Origin: Rubellimicrobium arenae | GTDB lineage: Bacteria; Pseudomonadota; Alphaproteobacteria; Rhodobacterales; Rhodobacteraceae | DNA: 64,000 bases | Direction: 5' to 3' | Assembly (NCBI RefSeq): GCF_017916295.1 | Contig: NZ_JAFMSS010000003.1 | Coordinates: 1-64,000 of the forward strand | Part shown: positions 8,507 through 15,996 of the stretch, in pieces | Numbering within the stretch: the stretch's first letter is position 1 | Layout of the letters: the number at the start of each line of letters is the position of its first letter | Notes under the pieces: model-generated | What the model was told of the DNA's origin: nothing | Seen by the model: the letters and a program-made list of their open reading frames with translations, nothing else | The model's database searches: none | Program-made: the position numbers and the translations under genes

Positions 8507-8782
8507 ATGGACAAGGTCGAGGTGTTCGAATTCCGTGGACAGCTTCCGGTCGGAAGCTTTGCGGAATTCGCCCGGCATCGGGCCGGGCGGCTGTCGCTCG
8601 GCCTCGAAACCCTGTCGCAGAGCGAGAGCGAAGCGAGGTTCCGGGTCAGCGGCCCGGAGGATCTGGTCGACGCCTTCGAGATGGCGCTGAGCCTTGGTCC
8701 TTCCGACTGCCTGGTGCTGGACGTGGTGCGGATGGGAAATGGCCCGAGCGGGAGCAGTGACGGCCCAACAAGGAGGGAGTGA
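8507..8782 (+). CDS. small acylphosphatase-fold-like protein, catalytic residues not seen
   Basis: A 91-residue protein opening the plus-strand block. Its pattern (VEVFEFRGQL, then a helix, LGLETLSQSESEARFRVSGP, a second helix, and LGPSDCLVLDV) resembles the beta-alpha-beta-beta-alpha-beta layout of acylphosphatases, including the GP near the end. The catalytic Arg of the usual GxVQGVxFR loop and the catalytic Asn are not evident, so an enzymatic role is doubtful. It is followed by a strong Shine-Dalgarno (AAGGAGGGA at about 8769-8777) inside its own 3' end that serves the Rieske gene, whose ATG overlaps this stop. It may be a small structural or assembly partner of the oxygenase; that is inference. 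Confidence 0.6.
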   Translation: MDKVEVFEFRGQLPVGSFAEFARHRAGRLSLGLETLSQSESEARFRVSGPEDLVDAFEMALSLGPSDCLVLDVVRMGNGPSGSSDGPTRRE

Positions 8783-9444
8783 TGCAGAAGGGATGGTATC
8801 CCCTTGCGCTGTCGCATGCGATCGCCGCGGGGACATCGGCCGGCACCGTGCTGCACGGGCAGGAGATCGTCGTCTGGCGCGACAGCTCCGGCGGGGCGCA
8901 TACCTGGGAGGACCGTTGCCCCCACCGCGGCATGAAGATGAGCTTCGGCTTCGTTCGGGGCGATCACATCGCCTGCCTTTATCATGGTTGGGAGTATGAC
9001 CAGGGCGGCCAGTGCCGATACATCCCGGCGCATCCGAAGCTCGAGGTCCCGAAGACCATCTGCGTGAAGACCTATCCGGCGGCCGAGGCGGCCGGAATGA
9101 TCTGGGTCTGGATGCCCGTGGGGATGCCGGTCGAGGGCGGCCCGGCCGAACAGGAGGCCACGGGGGTGCGCAGCCTGTATCTCGATCGTGCGCTGGACGA
9201 GGTGGAGCCCCACCTTTCAGCCGGCTTCGGTGCGTCCGAGGCGGCCCGAGAGGATGGTGTCATCCGACTCGTCACCGATCTCGGACCGCTTCGGATCGGC
9301 CTTCAGCCGGTCAGCGCGGACCGTTGCGCCCTGCACATCACCCTGGCCGGAACCGCAGAGCCGGGAACCCTGGTGGCCGTGGCCGCACGGGCCGAGGCGT
9401 TCCGACGCCGGGTCGAATCCGCCACGCTCCTTGCTGCCGAATGA
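8782..9444 (+). CDS. stand-alone Rieske [2Fe-2S] protein of an oxygenase system
   Basis: A 220-residue cytoplasmic protein whose first 115 residues match the Rieske domain of aromatic-ring hydroxylase/VanA-type oxygenases. The cluster ligands are Cys46/His48 (RCPHRG) and Cys65/His68 (CLYHGWEYD). The domain ends with IWVWMP, where an ordinary oxygenase would continue into the catalytic domain. Here a different C-terminal part of about 95 residues follows, with no iron-binding histidine motif. It looks like the missing half of the cluster-less catalytic subunits at 2590-3426 and 15142-15996. The ATG at 8782 was preferred to the GTG at 8779 because of the Shine-Dalgarno spacing. Its own stop overlaps the GST start (ATGA). 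A flavin/ferredoxin reductase to reduce it is not encoded in the window. Confidence 0.88.
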   Translation: MQKGWYPLALSHAIAAGTSAGTVLHGQEIVVWRDSSGGAHTWEDRCPHRGMKMSFGFVRGDHIACLYHGWEYDQGGQCRYIPAHPKLEVPKTICVKTYPAAEAAGMIWVWMPVGMPVEGGPAEQEATGVRSLYLDRALDEVEPHLSAGFGASEAAREDGVIRLVTDLGPLRIGLQPVSADRCALHITLAGTAEPGTLVAVAARAEAFRRRVESATLLAAE

Positions 9445-10073
9445 CCATGCCACAGCTCTACAACTACGACCTCGACGAGAACTGCTACCGCGTGCGGCTC
9501 GTGGCCGCCTGCATCGGCCTTCCGCTGGACCTGCATGGCGTCGATGCCTTCCCGGGTCGCGAACACCAGAGCGCGCCGATGCTGGCGCTCAATCCGCTCG
9601 GGCGGCTGCCGATCCTCCGGGACGGCGACCTCGTGCTGACCCAGCCGGAAGCGATCCTCCTGCATCTGGCCGAACGGCATGATCCGCAGCGGCGCTTCGT
9701 GACCGATGATCCCGTTCGACGGGCCAGGATGATGGAATGGCTGATCTTCGCGGCACGCGACCTGTCGATGGCCGTTGCGGCGCGCACGACATCCATGCTG
9801 GGGGAGCCGGGCGACACCGACGCTCTTCGCGCCGGGGCCCGCCGTTGCCTGCGGATCATGGACGACCATATGACCCGCCAGTCGCTTGCCGGTTCGGACT
9901 TCTTCGTCGGCCCCGAGGCGACCCTGGCCGATCTGGCTCTCTTTCCGGCCTTTGCGCTGTCGAGGGACTTCAACGTCGATCACGACGAGTTCCCGGCGCT
10001 GCGGCTCTGGGCTCGGCGGCTGAGGTCGCTGCCAGGGTTCATCACCATGCCGGGCCTGCCCGACTACCATTGA
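9441..10073 (+). CDS. glutathione S-transferase-like protein (possible NdmE-like scaffold)
   Basis: A 210-residue GST-superfamily protein. The N-terminal thioredoxin-like domain (residues 1-80) contains LNPLGRLPILRDGDLVLTQPEAILLHLAER, in short stretches the cis-Pro loop (LPIL) and the glutathione gamma-glutamyl motif in a variant form (QPEAI instead of ESxAI). The C-terminal helical domain has FFVGPEATLADLALFP. Its ATG overlaps the stop of the Rieske gene, implying tight co-translation. In the caffeine pathway the GST homologue NdmE is a structural component that binds a Rieske-less oxygenase (NdmC) to a Rieske-bearing reductase. The same trio is present here, so a scaffold role is a reasonable alternative to catalysis. 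Confidence 0.85.
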   Translation: MTMPQLYNYDLDENCYRVRLVAACIGLPLDLHGVDAFPGREHQSAPMLALNPLGRLPILRDGDLVLTQPEAILLHLAERHDPQRRFVTDDPVRRARMMEWLIFAARDLSMAVAARTTSMLGEPGDTDALRAGARRCLRIMDDHMTRQSLAGSDFFVGPEATLADLALFPAFALSRDFNVDHDEFPALRLWARRLRSLPGFITMPGLPDYH

Positions 10074-10100
10074 CAGGACGTCCGGTCCGGAGGGCAGCGC

Positions 10101-11024
10101 ATGGATCTTCACCGCCTGGGGCTCATCTCGAGCCGCGTCCAGAACTTCGTCCTGGTGGCGCGGCTCGGGTCCATCCGACAGGCGGCGAAGGCGCTCAATG
10201 TCGCTCCGTCCTCGATCAGCCGGACCATCAAGCAGCTTGAGGAGGACCTGACGACACCCCTGTTCGAGCGATCGCAACAGCGGCTCAAGCTCACCTCGGC
10301 GGGCGAGCTCCTGTACTACCACATCCGGCAGAGCACCGGAGAGCTGAACCGTGCGATCACCGAGATCAACGATCTCCAGGGCCTGAGGCGCGGAACGGTC
10401 TCGATCGCCGTCATCGAGAGCGCGACGCGCGGCTTCCTGCCCGACGTGCTCGCGTCCTTCTGGATCCGCCACCCCGAGATCAGCGTCGATGTCCGGGTCG
10501 GCGGATCGCCCGAAGTGGCGAACATGCTCCTCCAAGGCGAGGCCGACCTCGCCATCGCCTTCGACGTGCGTGTGCCACGCAACGCCCGGCGCATCGCGTC
10601 GGTCGCCCTGCCGATGGGCGTGATGGCCCCGCCGGGCAGCCGCCTCGCCACAAAGGAGGGCCCGCTCCGCGTCTACGATCTGGCGGGGGAACGGGTGATC
10701 CTGTCCGACTCGAGCCTCACCCTCGGGTCCACCGTCGAGGAAGCCTTCTCCGGGTCGTTCGTGGAGTTCTCGCGCCGGGCGCGGACCAACTCGATCGGCC
10801 TCATGATCGATCTGGCGGCACGGGGCCTCGGGACCATCCTGCAAACCCGCATGGGCGTGGAGCGGGAGATCGAGCGCGGTGACCTCGTCTTCGTGCCGCT
10901 GGCGGACAGCCGGCTGCATCCGCGTCGCCTCCAGCTCCTGTCCCGCCCGAAATCCGAGATCTCCGAGGCGGCTTCCGTGCTGGCCAACAACCTGGCGCAA
11001 GCCATCGAGCGCATGGCGCCCTGA
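10101..11024 (+). CDS. LysR-family transcriptional regulator
   Basis: A 307-residue regulator. Residues 1-65 form the winged HTH: LVARLGSIRQAAKALNVAPSSISRTIKQLEEDL is the usual recognition helix region. The rest is the periplasmic-binding-protein-like effector domain (GTVSIAVIESATRGFLPDVL, VRVGGSPEVANMLLQGEADLAIAF). It sits between the Rieske/GST genes and the ThDP-enzyme genes in the same direction. A pair of similar 15-bp palindromes flanks its own transcription region (8344-8358 and 11035-11049), so it probably controls both blocks and the divergent importer in response to the pathway substrate. Confidence 0.92.
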   Translation: MDLHRLGLISSRVQNFVLVARLGSIRQAAKALNVAPSSISRTIKQLEEDLTTPLFERSQQRLKLTSAGELLYYHIRQSTGELNRAITEINDLQGLRRGTVSIAVIESATRGFLPDVLASFWIRHPEISVDVRVGGSPEVANMLLQGEADLAIAFDVRVPRNARRIASVALPMGVMAPPGSRLATKEGPLRVYDLAGERVILSDSSLTLGSTVEEAFSGSFVEFSRRARTNSIGLMIDLAARGLGTILQTRMGVEREIERGDLVFVPLADSRLHPRRLQLLSRPKSEISEAASVLANNLAQAIERMAP

Positions 11025-11034
11025 CGGCATCCCG

Positions 11035-11049
11035 TTGCGCGCAACGCAA
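11035..11049. promoter_or_regulatory. 15-bp palindromic site, candidate LysR-type operator (site 2)
   Basis: TTGCGCGCAACGCAA matches the site at 8344-8358 in 13 of 15 positions and keeps the TTGCG/CGCAA arms. It lies 10 bases after the LysR stop and about 85 bases before the ThDP alpha-subunit ATG, which places it upstream of the second plus-strand block. Confidence 0.55.
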
Positions 11050-11132
11050 CATGAGCATCGAACAACAGCAGCTATGCGGAACACCCACGTCCTGCCATCG
11101 TCGCCGTGACATCACCTTCCAGGCAGTGGGAC

Positions 11133-11633
11133 ATGAAGCAAAGCGCCGTGGACGCGGTCATTCGCGGGCTCAAGCGGGCGGGGGTCAGCATCGTCTGCTA
11201 CCTGCCCGACTCGCTCTTCAAGGAACTCTATCCGGCGCTGGATGCGGACCCGGACATCCGAACCATCCGGGTCACCAACGAGGGTGAAGGCGCGGCCATA
11301 TGCGGTGGCGTGTTCCTGTCCGGCAAAAGGGCGGCGCTCGTGATGGAGAACTCGGGGCTGCGGGCCTCGGTCGAGCCGCTGGCCCGGATGGGGCTGGGGG
11401 CAGGCATCCCTGTCGTCATGCTGATGAGCTACCGGGGCGAGCTGGGCGAGAACAACTGGTGGGCCATCCCGCATGGCATCACCATGGAGCCGGTGCTGAA
11501 TGCGCTCCGCATCCCCTATCGGGTCGTGCGCGAGGAGGAGACGATCGAGCAGTCCATCCTCGACGCCTACAACTGGTCCTACAACGCCTATTACCACTCG
11601 GCGGTGGCGCTGGGCGGGAGCATCGTGCGATGA
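11133..11633 (+). CDS. ThDP-dependent decarboxylase-type enzyme, alpha (Pyr-domain) subunit
   Basis: A 166-residue protein matching the N-terminal pyrimidine-binding domain of two-subunit ThDP enzymes such as sulfopyruvate/phosphonopyruvate decarboxylase (ComD-like). RVTNEGEGAAICGG near residues 47-59 carries the Glu that activates the cofactor, and VMENSGLRASVEPLARM is typical of the family. The ATG at 11133 is preferred over a GTG at 11106. Its stop overlaps the start of the beta subunit (ATGA). The usual reaction is decarboxylation of a 2-oxo acid to an aldehyde; the natural substrate here is not deducible, although an aldehyde dehydrogenase is encoded at the end of the same run. Confidence 0.88.
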   Translation: MKQSAVDAVIRGLKRAGVSIVCYLPDSLFKELYPALDADPDIRTIRVTNEGEGAAICGGVFLSGKRAALVMENSGLRASVEPLARMGLGAGIPVVMLMSYRGELGENNWWAIPHGITMEPVLNALRIPYRVVREEETIEQSILDAYNWSYNAYYHSAVALGGSIVR

Positions 11634-12238
11634 AACGGTACGATTGCATGACCCGCCTGGCCGCGCGGCTGACGGACGAACTCGTGATCCTGTCGCTCGG
11701 GGCGTCCGTGGACGAATGGTACAACGCGGCACCGCACATGCGCGCGGCGTCGCTGTTCCAGCAACAGCTGGGCTGCGTGACGCCGCAGGCCCTTGGGCTG
11801 GCCGCAGGGCTGCCGCACCGCCGGATCGTGTCGCTGGATACGGATGGCGGGATGATGTTCAACCTGGGCATCCTGGCCACCCTCGGGAACGAGAGGCCGA
11901 AGAACCTCTTCGTCGTGGTCTGGGACAATGAATGCTACCAGTCCATCGGCGGTCCGCCCACCCACACCGCTTCCGGTCGGGTGGATATCGCCGCCATTGC
12001 CCGGGGGTGCGGGATCACCCAGGCCCATACCGCCCGGACGATCGAGGAGTTCGAGGCCCATTGCGTCGCCGGCCTTGCGGCGGAGGAGCCCTACGTCGTC
12101 GTCGCGAAGGTGGCGGGCGCCGTGCAGCCCGACATCCGGCGCAAGCACTCCGACGGGCGCGAGGACAAGTACATCTTCGTGCGCCACGTCGAGGCGACCG
12201 AAGGTGTCGTCATCATGGGACCATCGGAGCACAACTGA
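11630..12238 (+). CDS. ThDP-dependent decarboxylase-type enzyme, beta (PP-domain) subunit
   Basis: A 202-residue partner of the preceding subunit (ComE-like). It carries the ThDP/Mg site as SLDTDGGMMFNLGILATLGN (residues 68-87), a variant of GDG...N in which the first Gly is Thr71. VVVWDNECYQSIGG follows, the typical strand before the second cofactor contact. It starts inside the alpha-subunit stop and ends with a 1-base overlap to the GMC oxidoreductase gene, so it belongs to a closely coupled operon. Confidence 0.88.
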   Translation: MKRYDCMTRLAARLTDELVILSLGASVDEWYNAAPHMRAASLFQQQLGCVTPQALGLAAGLPHRRIVSLDTDGGMMFNLGILATLGNERPKNLFVVVWDNECYQSIGGPPTHTASGRVDIAAIARGCGITQAHTARTIEEFEAHCVAGLAAEEPYVVVAKVAGAVQPDIRRKHSDGREDKYIFVRHVEATEGVVIMGPSEHN

Positions 12239-13761
12239 TGGCCACCTTCGACTTCATCGTTGTGGGAAGCGGGTCCGGGGGTTCGGCCGTCACCCGGAGG
12301 CTGGTCGAGGCGGGCGCCGAAGTTGCGCTCGTCGAGGCCGGGCCGCCTGGCTTCGGCGTCGAGGAACTGGACGACCCCGCACGATGGGTGTCGCTGGCAA
12401 AGGGAGCCTACGACTGGGGCCATGACTACGCGCCCACGGACCGCGTGCTCGGCCGGGTCATCCCGATTCCCCGCGGCCGCGTGCTGGGTGGCTCCACGGC
12501 GACGAACGCGATGATGTGGTACCGGGGACACCCGCTCGACTACGACCGCTGGGCCGACACCTCGCCGGGCTGGTCCTTTGCCGAGTGCCTTCCCGCCTTC
12601 AAGCGCAGCGAGGACTGGGAGGGCGGAGCCTCGGACCTTCGTGGCAGCGGGGGACCGTTGCGGATCACCCGCAGCCCCGACCCGCATCCGGTGGCGGCCG
12701 CCATGCTGGACGGCGCGGCCGAGATGGGGCTGCCGATCCTTGACGACCCGAATGGGCCGTCGAACGAAGGTGGGGCGCTGTCGAACCTGAACATTTCCGG
12801 CGGCCGTCGGCACAGCGCGGCGGACGGCTATCTTCGCCCGATCCTCGGGGCCGCCAATCTGACCCTGATTGCCGACAGTCCCGTGATCCGGGTGATCCTG
12901 AACGGCGATCGCGCCACCGGCATTGTCCATCGCCTTGGCGGGCGGGAGGTCGTGTCCGAGGCGCGGCTCGGGGTCATCCTCGCCGCCGGGGCGATCGAGA
13001 CGCCGCGGCTCCTGGTCCTGTCGGGCATCGGGCCGGAGGACGATCTGAAGCGGCTGGGAATTGCGGTCGCCTTGTCCCGGCGGGGTGTCGGGCAGAACCT
13101 CCAGGATCACCCCCTTGTCCGGGCCGTCAACTGTCGGGCGCGGGTCCCGATGGGGCGGCCACGCGACAATGGCGGAGGCACCATCCTGAACTGGACATCG
13201 GACCCCGCCCTGCCCCAGGCCGACCTCCACGCCTTTCCCGTCCAGGGGCGGAGCGCCGTTCCGGCCGTCCTCGACCGGTATGGGCTGGACGGCGACCTGT
13301 TCGCCATTGGCCCCGGTCTGATGCGTTCGCATTCACGGGGCTACCTTCGGGTGCTGACCGCCGAGCCGGAGGGTCCGCTGGAGATCCAGCCCAACTTCCT
13401 GGCCGACCCCAGGGACCTTGCCGCGCTCTGCCGGGCCGTCGAGTTCGTGCAGGACATGGTCGAAGGGCCTGCCTTCGCGCATCTGTTCGACGGCCATGCC
13501 GCCCCATCGGCCCGGCTTTCGGGGGGCGACCTCGAGGGTTTCGTGCGCCTCGCCTGCTCCACGTTCTTCCACACCTGTGGAACGGCCCGGATGGGTGCGG
13601 ACGACGACGCGGTCTGCACCCCGCGCCTCGCGGTCCGGGGCCTGCGCGGGCTCTGGATCGCGGATGCCTCGGTGATCCCGGACATCCCAAGCTGCAACAC
13701 GCACGCGCCTGTCACCATGATCGGTGAACGCGCCGCCACCTTCGTGCTGGAGGACGCATGA
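12238..13761 (+). CDS. GMC-family FAD-dependent oxidoreductase
   Basis: A 507-residue flavoenzyme of the glucose-methanol-choline family, which oxidises alcohols. It has the N-terminal dinucleotide fold FIVVGSGSGGSAVTRRL, the GMC signature region RGRVLGGSTATNAMMWYRGH near residues 80-100, a second signature AAGAIETPRLLVLSGIGP, and the C-terminal active-site region FFHTCGTARMG with NTHAPVTMIGERAA. The His of FHTCGTARMG and the His of NTHAP are the expected catalytic pair. It overlaps its neighbours by 1 and 4 bases. It may oxidise an alcohol produced in the pathway; this is inferred from context. Confidence 0.9.
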   Translation: MATFDFIVVGSGSGGSAVTRRLVEAGAEVALVEAGPPGFGVEELDDPARWVSLAKGAYDWGHDYAPTDRVLGRVIPIPRGRVLGGSTATNAMMWYRGHPLDYDRWADTSPGWSFAECLPAFKRSEDWEGGASDLRGSGGPLRITRSPDPHPVAAAMLDGAAEMGLPILDDPNGPSNEGGALSNLNISGGRRHSAADGYLRPILGAANLTLIADSPVIRVILNGDRATGIVHRLGGREVVSEARLGVILAAGAIETPRLLVLSGIGPEDDLKRLGIAVALSRRGVGQNLQDHPLVRAVNCRARVPMGRPRDNGGGTILNWTSDPALPQADLHAFPVQGRSAVPAVLDRYGLDGDLFAIGPGLMRSHSRGYLRVLTAEPEGPLEIQPNFLADPRDLAALCRAVEFVQDMVEGPAFAHLFDGHAAPSARLSGGDLEGFVRLACSTFFHTCGTARMGADDDAVCTPRLAVRGLRGLWIADASVIPDIPSCNTHAPVTMIGERAATFVLEDA

Positions 13762-15140
13762 CACCTGCCCCCGACCTCATCCTGGCCGCGGATGCCGCCG
13801 TCACCATGGATGCGGATCTGAAGGTCGTCCCGCGCGGGGCCGTGGCCGTCGCCAAGGACCAGATCCTGGCCGTCGGTCCGCTGGCGGACCTTCAGGCGAC
13901 CTATCCGGGTGCGCGGCTCCGCGACCTGGGGCGTGCGGTGCTGATGCCGGGCCTGATCAACGCCCATGCCCATTCGGGCTTCCTCCGGGGCACCGCCGAG
14001 CACCTGCCGGTCTGGGAATGGCTCACCCGGCACATCAACCCCATGCACCGGATGCTCCGCCCCGAGGAGGCGGAGGCCGCCAGCTACCTTTGCTATGGGG
14101 AAAGCCTGCTGTCCGGGGTCACCACGGTCGTCGACATGTGGCGCTTCATGCAAGGCTCGGCGCGGGCCGCCGAGGTGCTGGGCAACCGCCTGGTCGCGGT
14201 CCCCTATGTGGGCGAGCATCCCGACTACGACTACTTCGACCGGCTCGACATGAACGAGGCGCTGATCGAGTCCTGGAACGGCAAGGCCGGAGGTCGGATC
14301 ACGGTCTGGGTGGGGCTCGAGCATCTGTTCTACGCCGATGAGGCCGGGCAGGCCCGCGCCATCGACTTGGCCAAGAAGCACGGGGTTCCCTTTCACACCC
14401 ATTGCAGCGAGGCCGAGATCGAGGTCGAAGGCTTTCGCCAGCGCTACGACCGCAAGCCGATGCAGGTCTTCGACGACCTGGGGTTCTTCGAATGTCCGCT
14501 GACGATGTTCGCCCATGCCGTCTGGCTGGACGAGGAGGAGGTCGAGCTGATCGCCGGCCGATCGGTGTCGATCGCGCACAACCCGGTGTCGAACATGAAG
14601 CTCGCCTCGGGGATCGCGCCCGTGGCCGAGATGCTGGCGCGCGGCGTTCCGGTCGGCCTTGGGACGGACGGGGAGAAGGAGAACAACAACTTCGACATGT
14701 TCGAGGAGATGAAAGGCGCGTCCCTGCTGGGCAAGCTGCGGTTCCGCGACGCCGCGGCGATGGACAGCTGGGATTGCCTCCGCATGGCCACCTCCCTGGG
14801 TGCGCGGGCCATCGGGCAGGAGGCGCGGATCGGCTCGATCGAGCCGGGCAAGCAGGCCGACATCATCGCGGTGCGGGCCGACACGCCGCGCCTCACGCCC
14901 TTCTTCGCGGACGGTCCCTGGTTCAACCTCCAGCACAACCTCGTTCACGCCGTCCGTGGCTCGGACGTGACCATGACGATGGTGGCGGGCCAGATCGTGG
15001 TGGACGAGGGACGCCTGCTCACGGGGGACATGACCGAGATCATCGACCGCATCCACCGGTTGGCCCCCGGACATTTCTCGCGCCGCGCGGAATGGCTGGC
15101 GGCGAACGGCGGCGGAACGGTCCAATGGACGGATGCCTGA
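13758..15140 (+). CDS. amidohydrolase of the guanine deaminase/TrzN/AtzA group
   Basis: A 460-residue metal-dependent hydrolase of the amidohydrolase superfamily. Metal ligands are visible as His70/His72 (INAHAHSGFLRG), His213/His215 (PFHTHCSE), His253 (FAHAVW) and Asp304 (GTDGEKENNNFDMFEEMK). This set is typical of the subgroup with guanine deaminase, 8-oxoguanine deaminase, S-adenosylhomocysteine deaminase and the s-triazine hydrolases. The setting next to a nucleobase-type importer, purine deaminases and a molybdenum hydroxylase favours deamination of an aminopurine or a related heterocycle. The precise substrate is not determined. Its ATG overlaps the GMC stop. Confidence 0.88.
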   Translation: MTPAPDLILAADAAVTMDADLKVVPRGAVAVAKDQILAVGPLADLQATYPGARLRDLGRAVLMPGLINAHAHSGFLRGTAEHLPVWEWLTRHINPMHRMLRPEEAEAASYLCYGESLLSGVTTVVDMWRFMQGSARAAEVLGNRLVAVPYVGEHPDYDYFDRLDMNEALIESWNGKAGGRITVWVGLEHLFYADEAGQARAIDLAKKHGVPFHTHCSEAEIEVEGFRQRYDRKPMQVFDDLGFFECPLTMFAHAVWLDEEEVELIAGRSVSIAHNPVSNMKLASGIAPVAEMLARGVPVGLGTDGEKENNNFDMFEEMKGASLLGKLRFRDAAAMDSWDCLRMATSLGARAIGQEARIGSIEPGKQADIIAVRADTPRLTPFFADGPWFNLQHNLVHAVRGSDVTMTMVAGQIVVDEGRLLTGDMTEIIDRIHRLAPGHFSRRAEWLAANGGGTVQWTDA

Positions 15141-15141
15141 C

Positions 15142-15996
15142 ATGACCAAGACGACGGATCGGGTGGCGCTCGACCAGTGGTATGCGGTGGCAAGCCTGTC
15201 GGACCTCGGCCCGGCGGCGATCCGGACACGGCTGCTGGGGCAGGACATCGAGATCGCCCAGGGTCCGTCCGGCCCCGAGGTGCGCGAGGCCGGATCGGAC
15301 CGGCTCCTGCCCGTGCAGGAGCGATACTGCTGCCTTTGGACCACGCTCGGTGCCCCCGGGCGCGAGATCTTCGACATCGAGGAAAGCCAGGAGCCCGACC
15401 GGCGCGTCGTGCCCTGCGGCTGGGTGACGATGCGGGCCAGCGGCCTCCGTGTCGTCGAGAACTTCCTCGACATGGCGCACTTTCCCTTCGTCCACACCGA
15501 TATCCTGGGGAGCGAGCCTCATACCGAGGTCCCGAAGTACGACAGCGAGATCCGCCGCGACGTGGACGAGGTCTGGGCGACCAACTGCACCTTCTTCCAG
15601 TCCAGGATCGCCGCGACCGAAAGCTCCGGCGACTTCGTGCATCTGACCTATCGGGTGCCCACGCCCTTTGTGGTGATGCTCTACCGCATCTGCCCGTCCT
15701 GCCCGTCGCGGCTCGACGCCATCGCGCTCTTCATCCAGCCCATGGAGGAGGGGCTGTGCCGGGCGCAGCCGGTGATGTGGCTGGTGGACGACCTGTCCAC
15801 GCAAACGGCACTGCTCAGCTTCGAGCAGGTGATCTTCCTTCAGGACCGCATCATCGTGGAGAACCAGCGCCCGCTCCTGCTGCCGCTGGAACCACGGCTT
15901 GAGGTTCCGACCCGGGCCGACAGTTCCTCGGTCGCCTACCGCCGATGGCTCAAGGAGAAAGGCCTACGGTTCGGCACGACCGCCGGAGGCCACTGA
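15142..15996 (+). CDS. Rieske-type oxygenase catalytic subunit lacking the Rieske cluster (NdmC-like), copy 2
   Basis: A 284-residue paralogue of the protein at 2590-3426. The iron-site stretch around Asp110, His113 and His118 (ENFLDMAHFPFVH) and the following ILGSEPHTEV are identical in both, as are VDEVWATNCTF and much of the C-terminus (PTRADSSSVAYRRWLKEKGL here). As in copy 1, the N-terminus keeps the edges of a Rieske domain (LDQWY, RLLGQDIEI, YCCLWTTLG) but lacks both pairs of cluster ligands. An ATG at 15133 would add three residues and overlap the amidohydrolase stop; I prefer 15142. The stop overlaps the ATG of the molybdenum hydroxylase. Two catalytic subunits sharing one Rieske protein suggest two substrates or two positions on one substrate. 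Confidence 0.85.
   Translation: MTKTTDRVALDQWYAVASLSDLGPAAIRTRLLGQDIEIAQGPSGPEVREAGSDRLLPVQERYCCLWTTLGAPGREIFDIEESQEPDRRVVPCGWVTMRASGLRVVENFLDMAHFPFVHTDILGSEPHTEVPKYDSEIRRDVDEVWATNCTFFQSRIAATESSGDFVHLTYRVPTPFVVMLYRICPSCPSRLDAIALFIQPMEEGLCRAQPVMWLVDDLSTQTALLSFEQVIFLQDRIIVENQRPLLLPLEPRLEVPTRADSSSVAYRRWLKEKGLRFGTTAGGH

Noticed and set aside
9303..11084. A 593-codon minus-strand open frame opposite the GST and LysR genes.
   Set aside because: It lies antisense to two well-supported genes and has the His/Arg/Glu-rich composition of a shadow frame.
13341..15497. A 718-codon minus-strand open frame.
   Set aside because: Antisense to the amidohydrolase and oxygenase genes; no recognisable domain.
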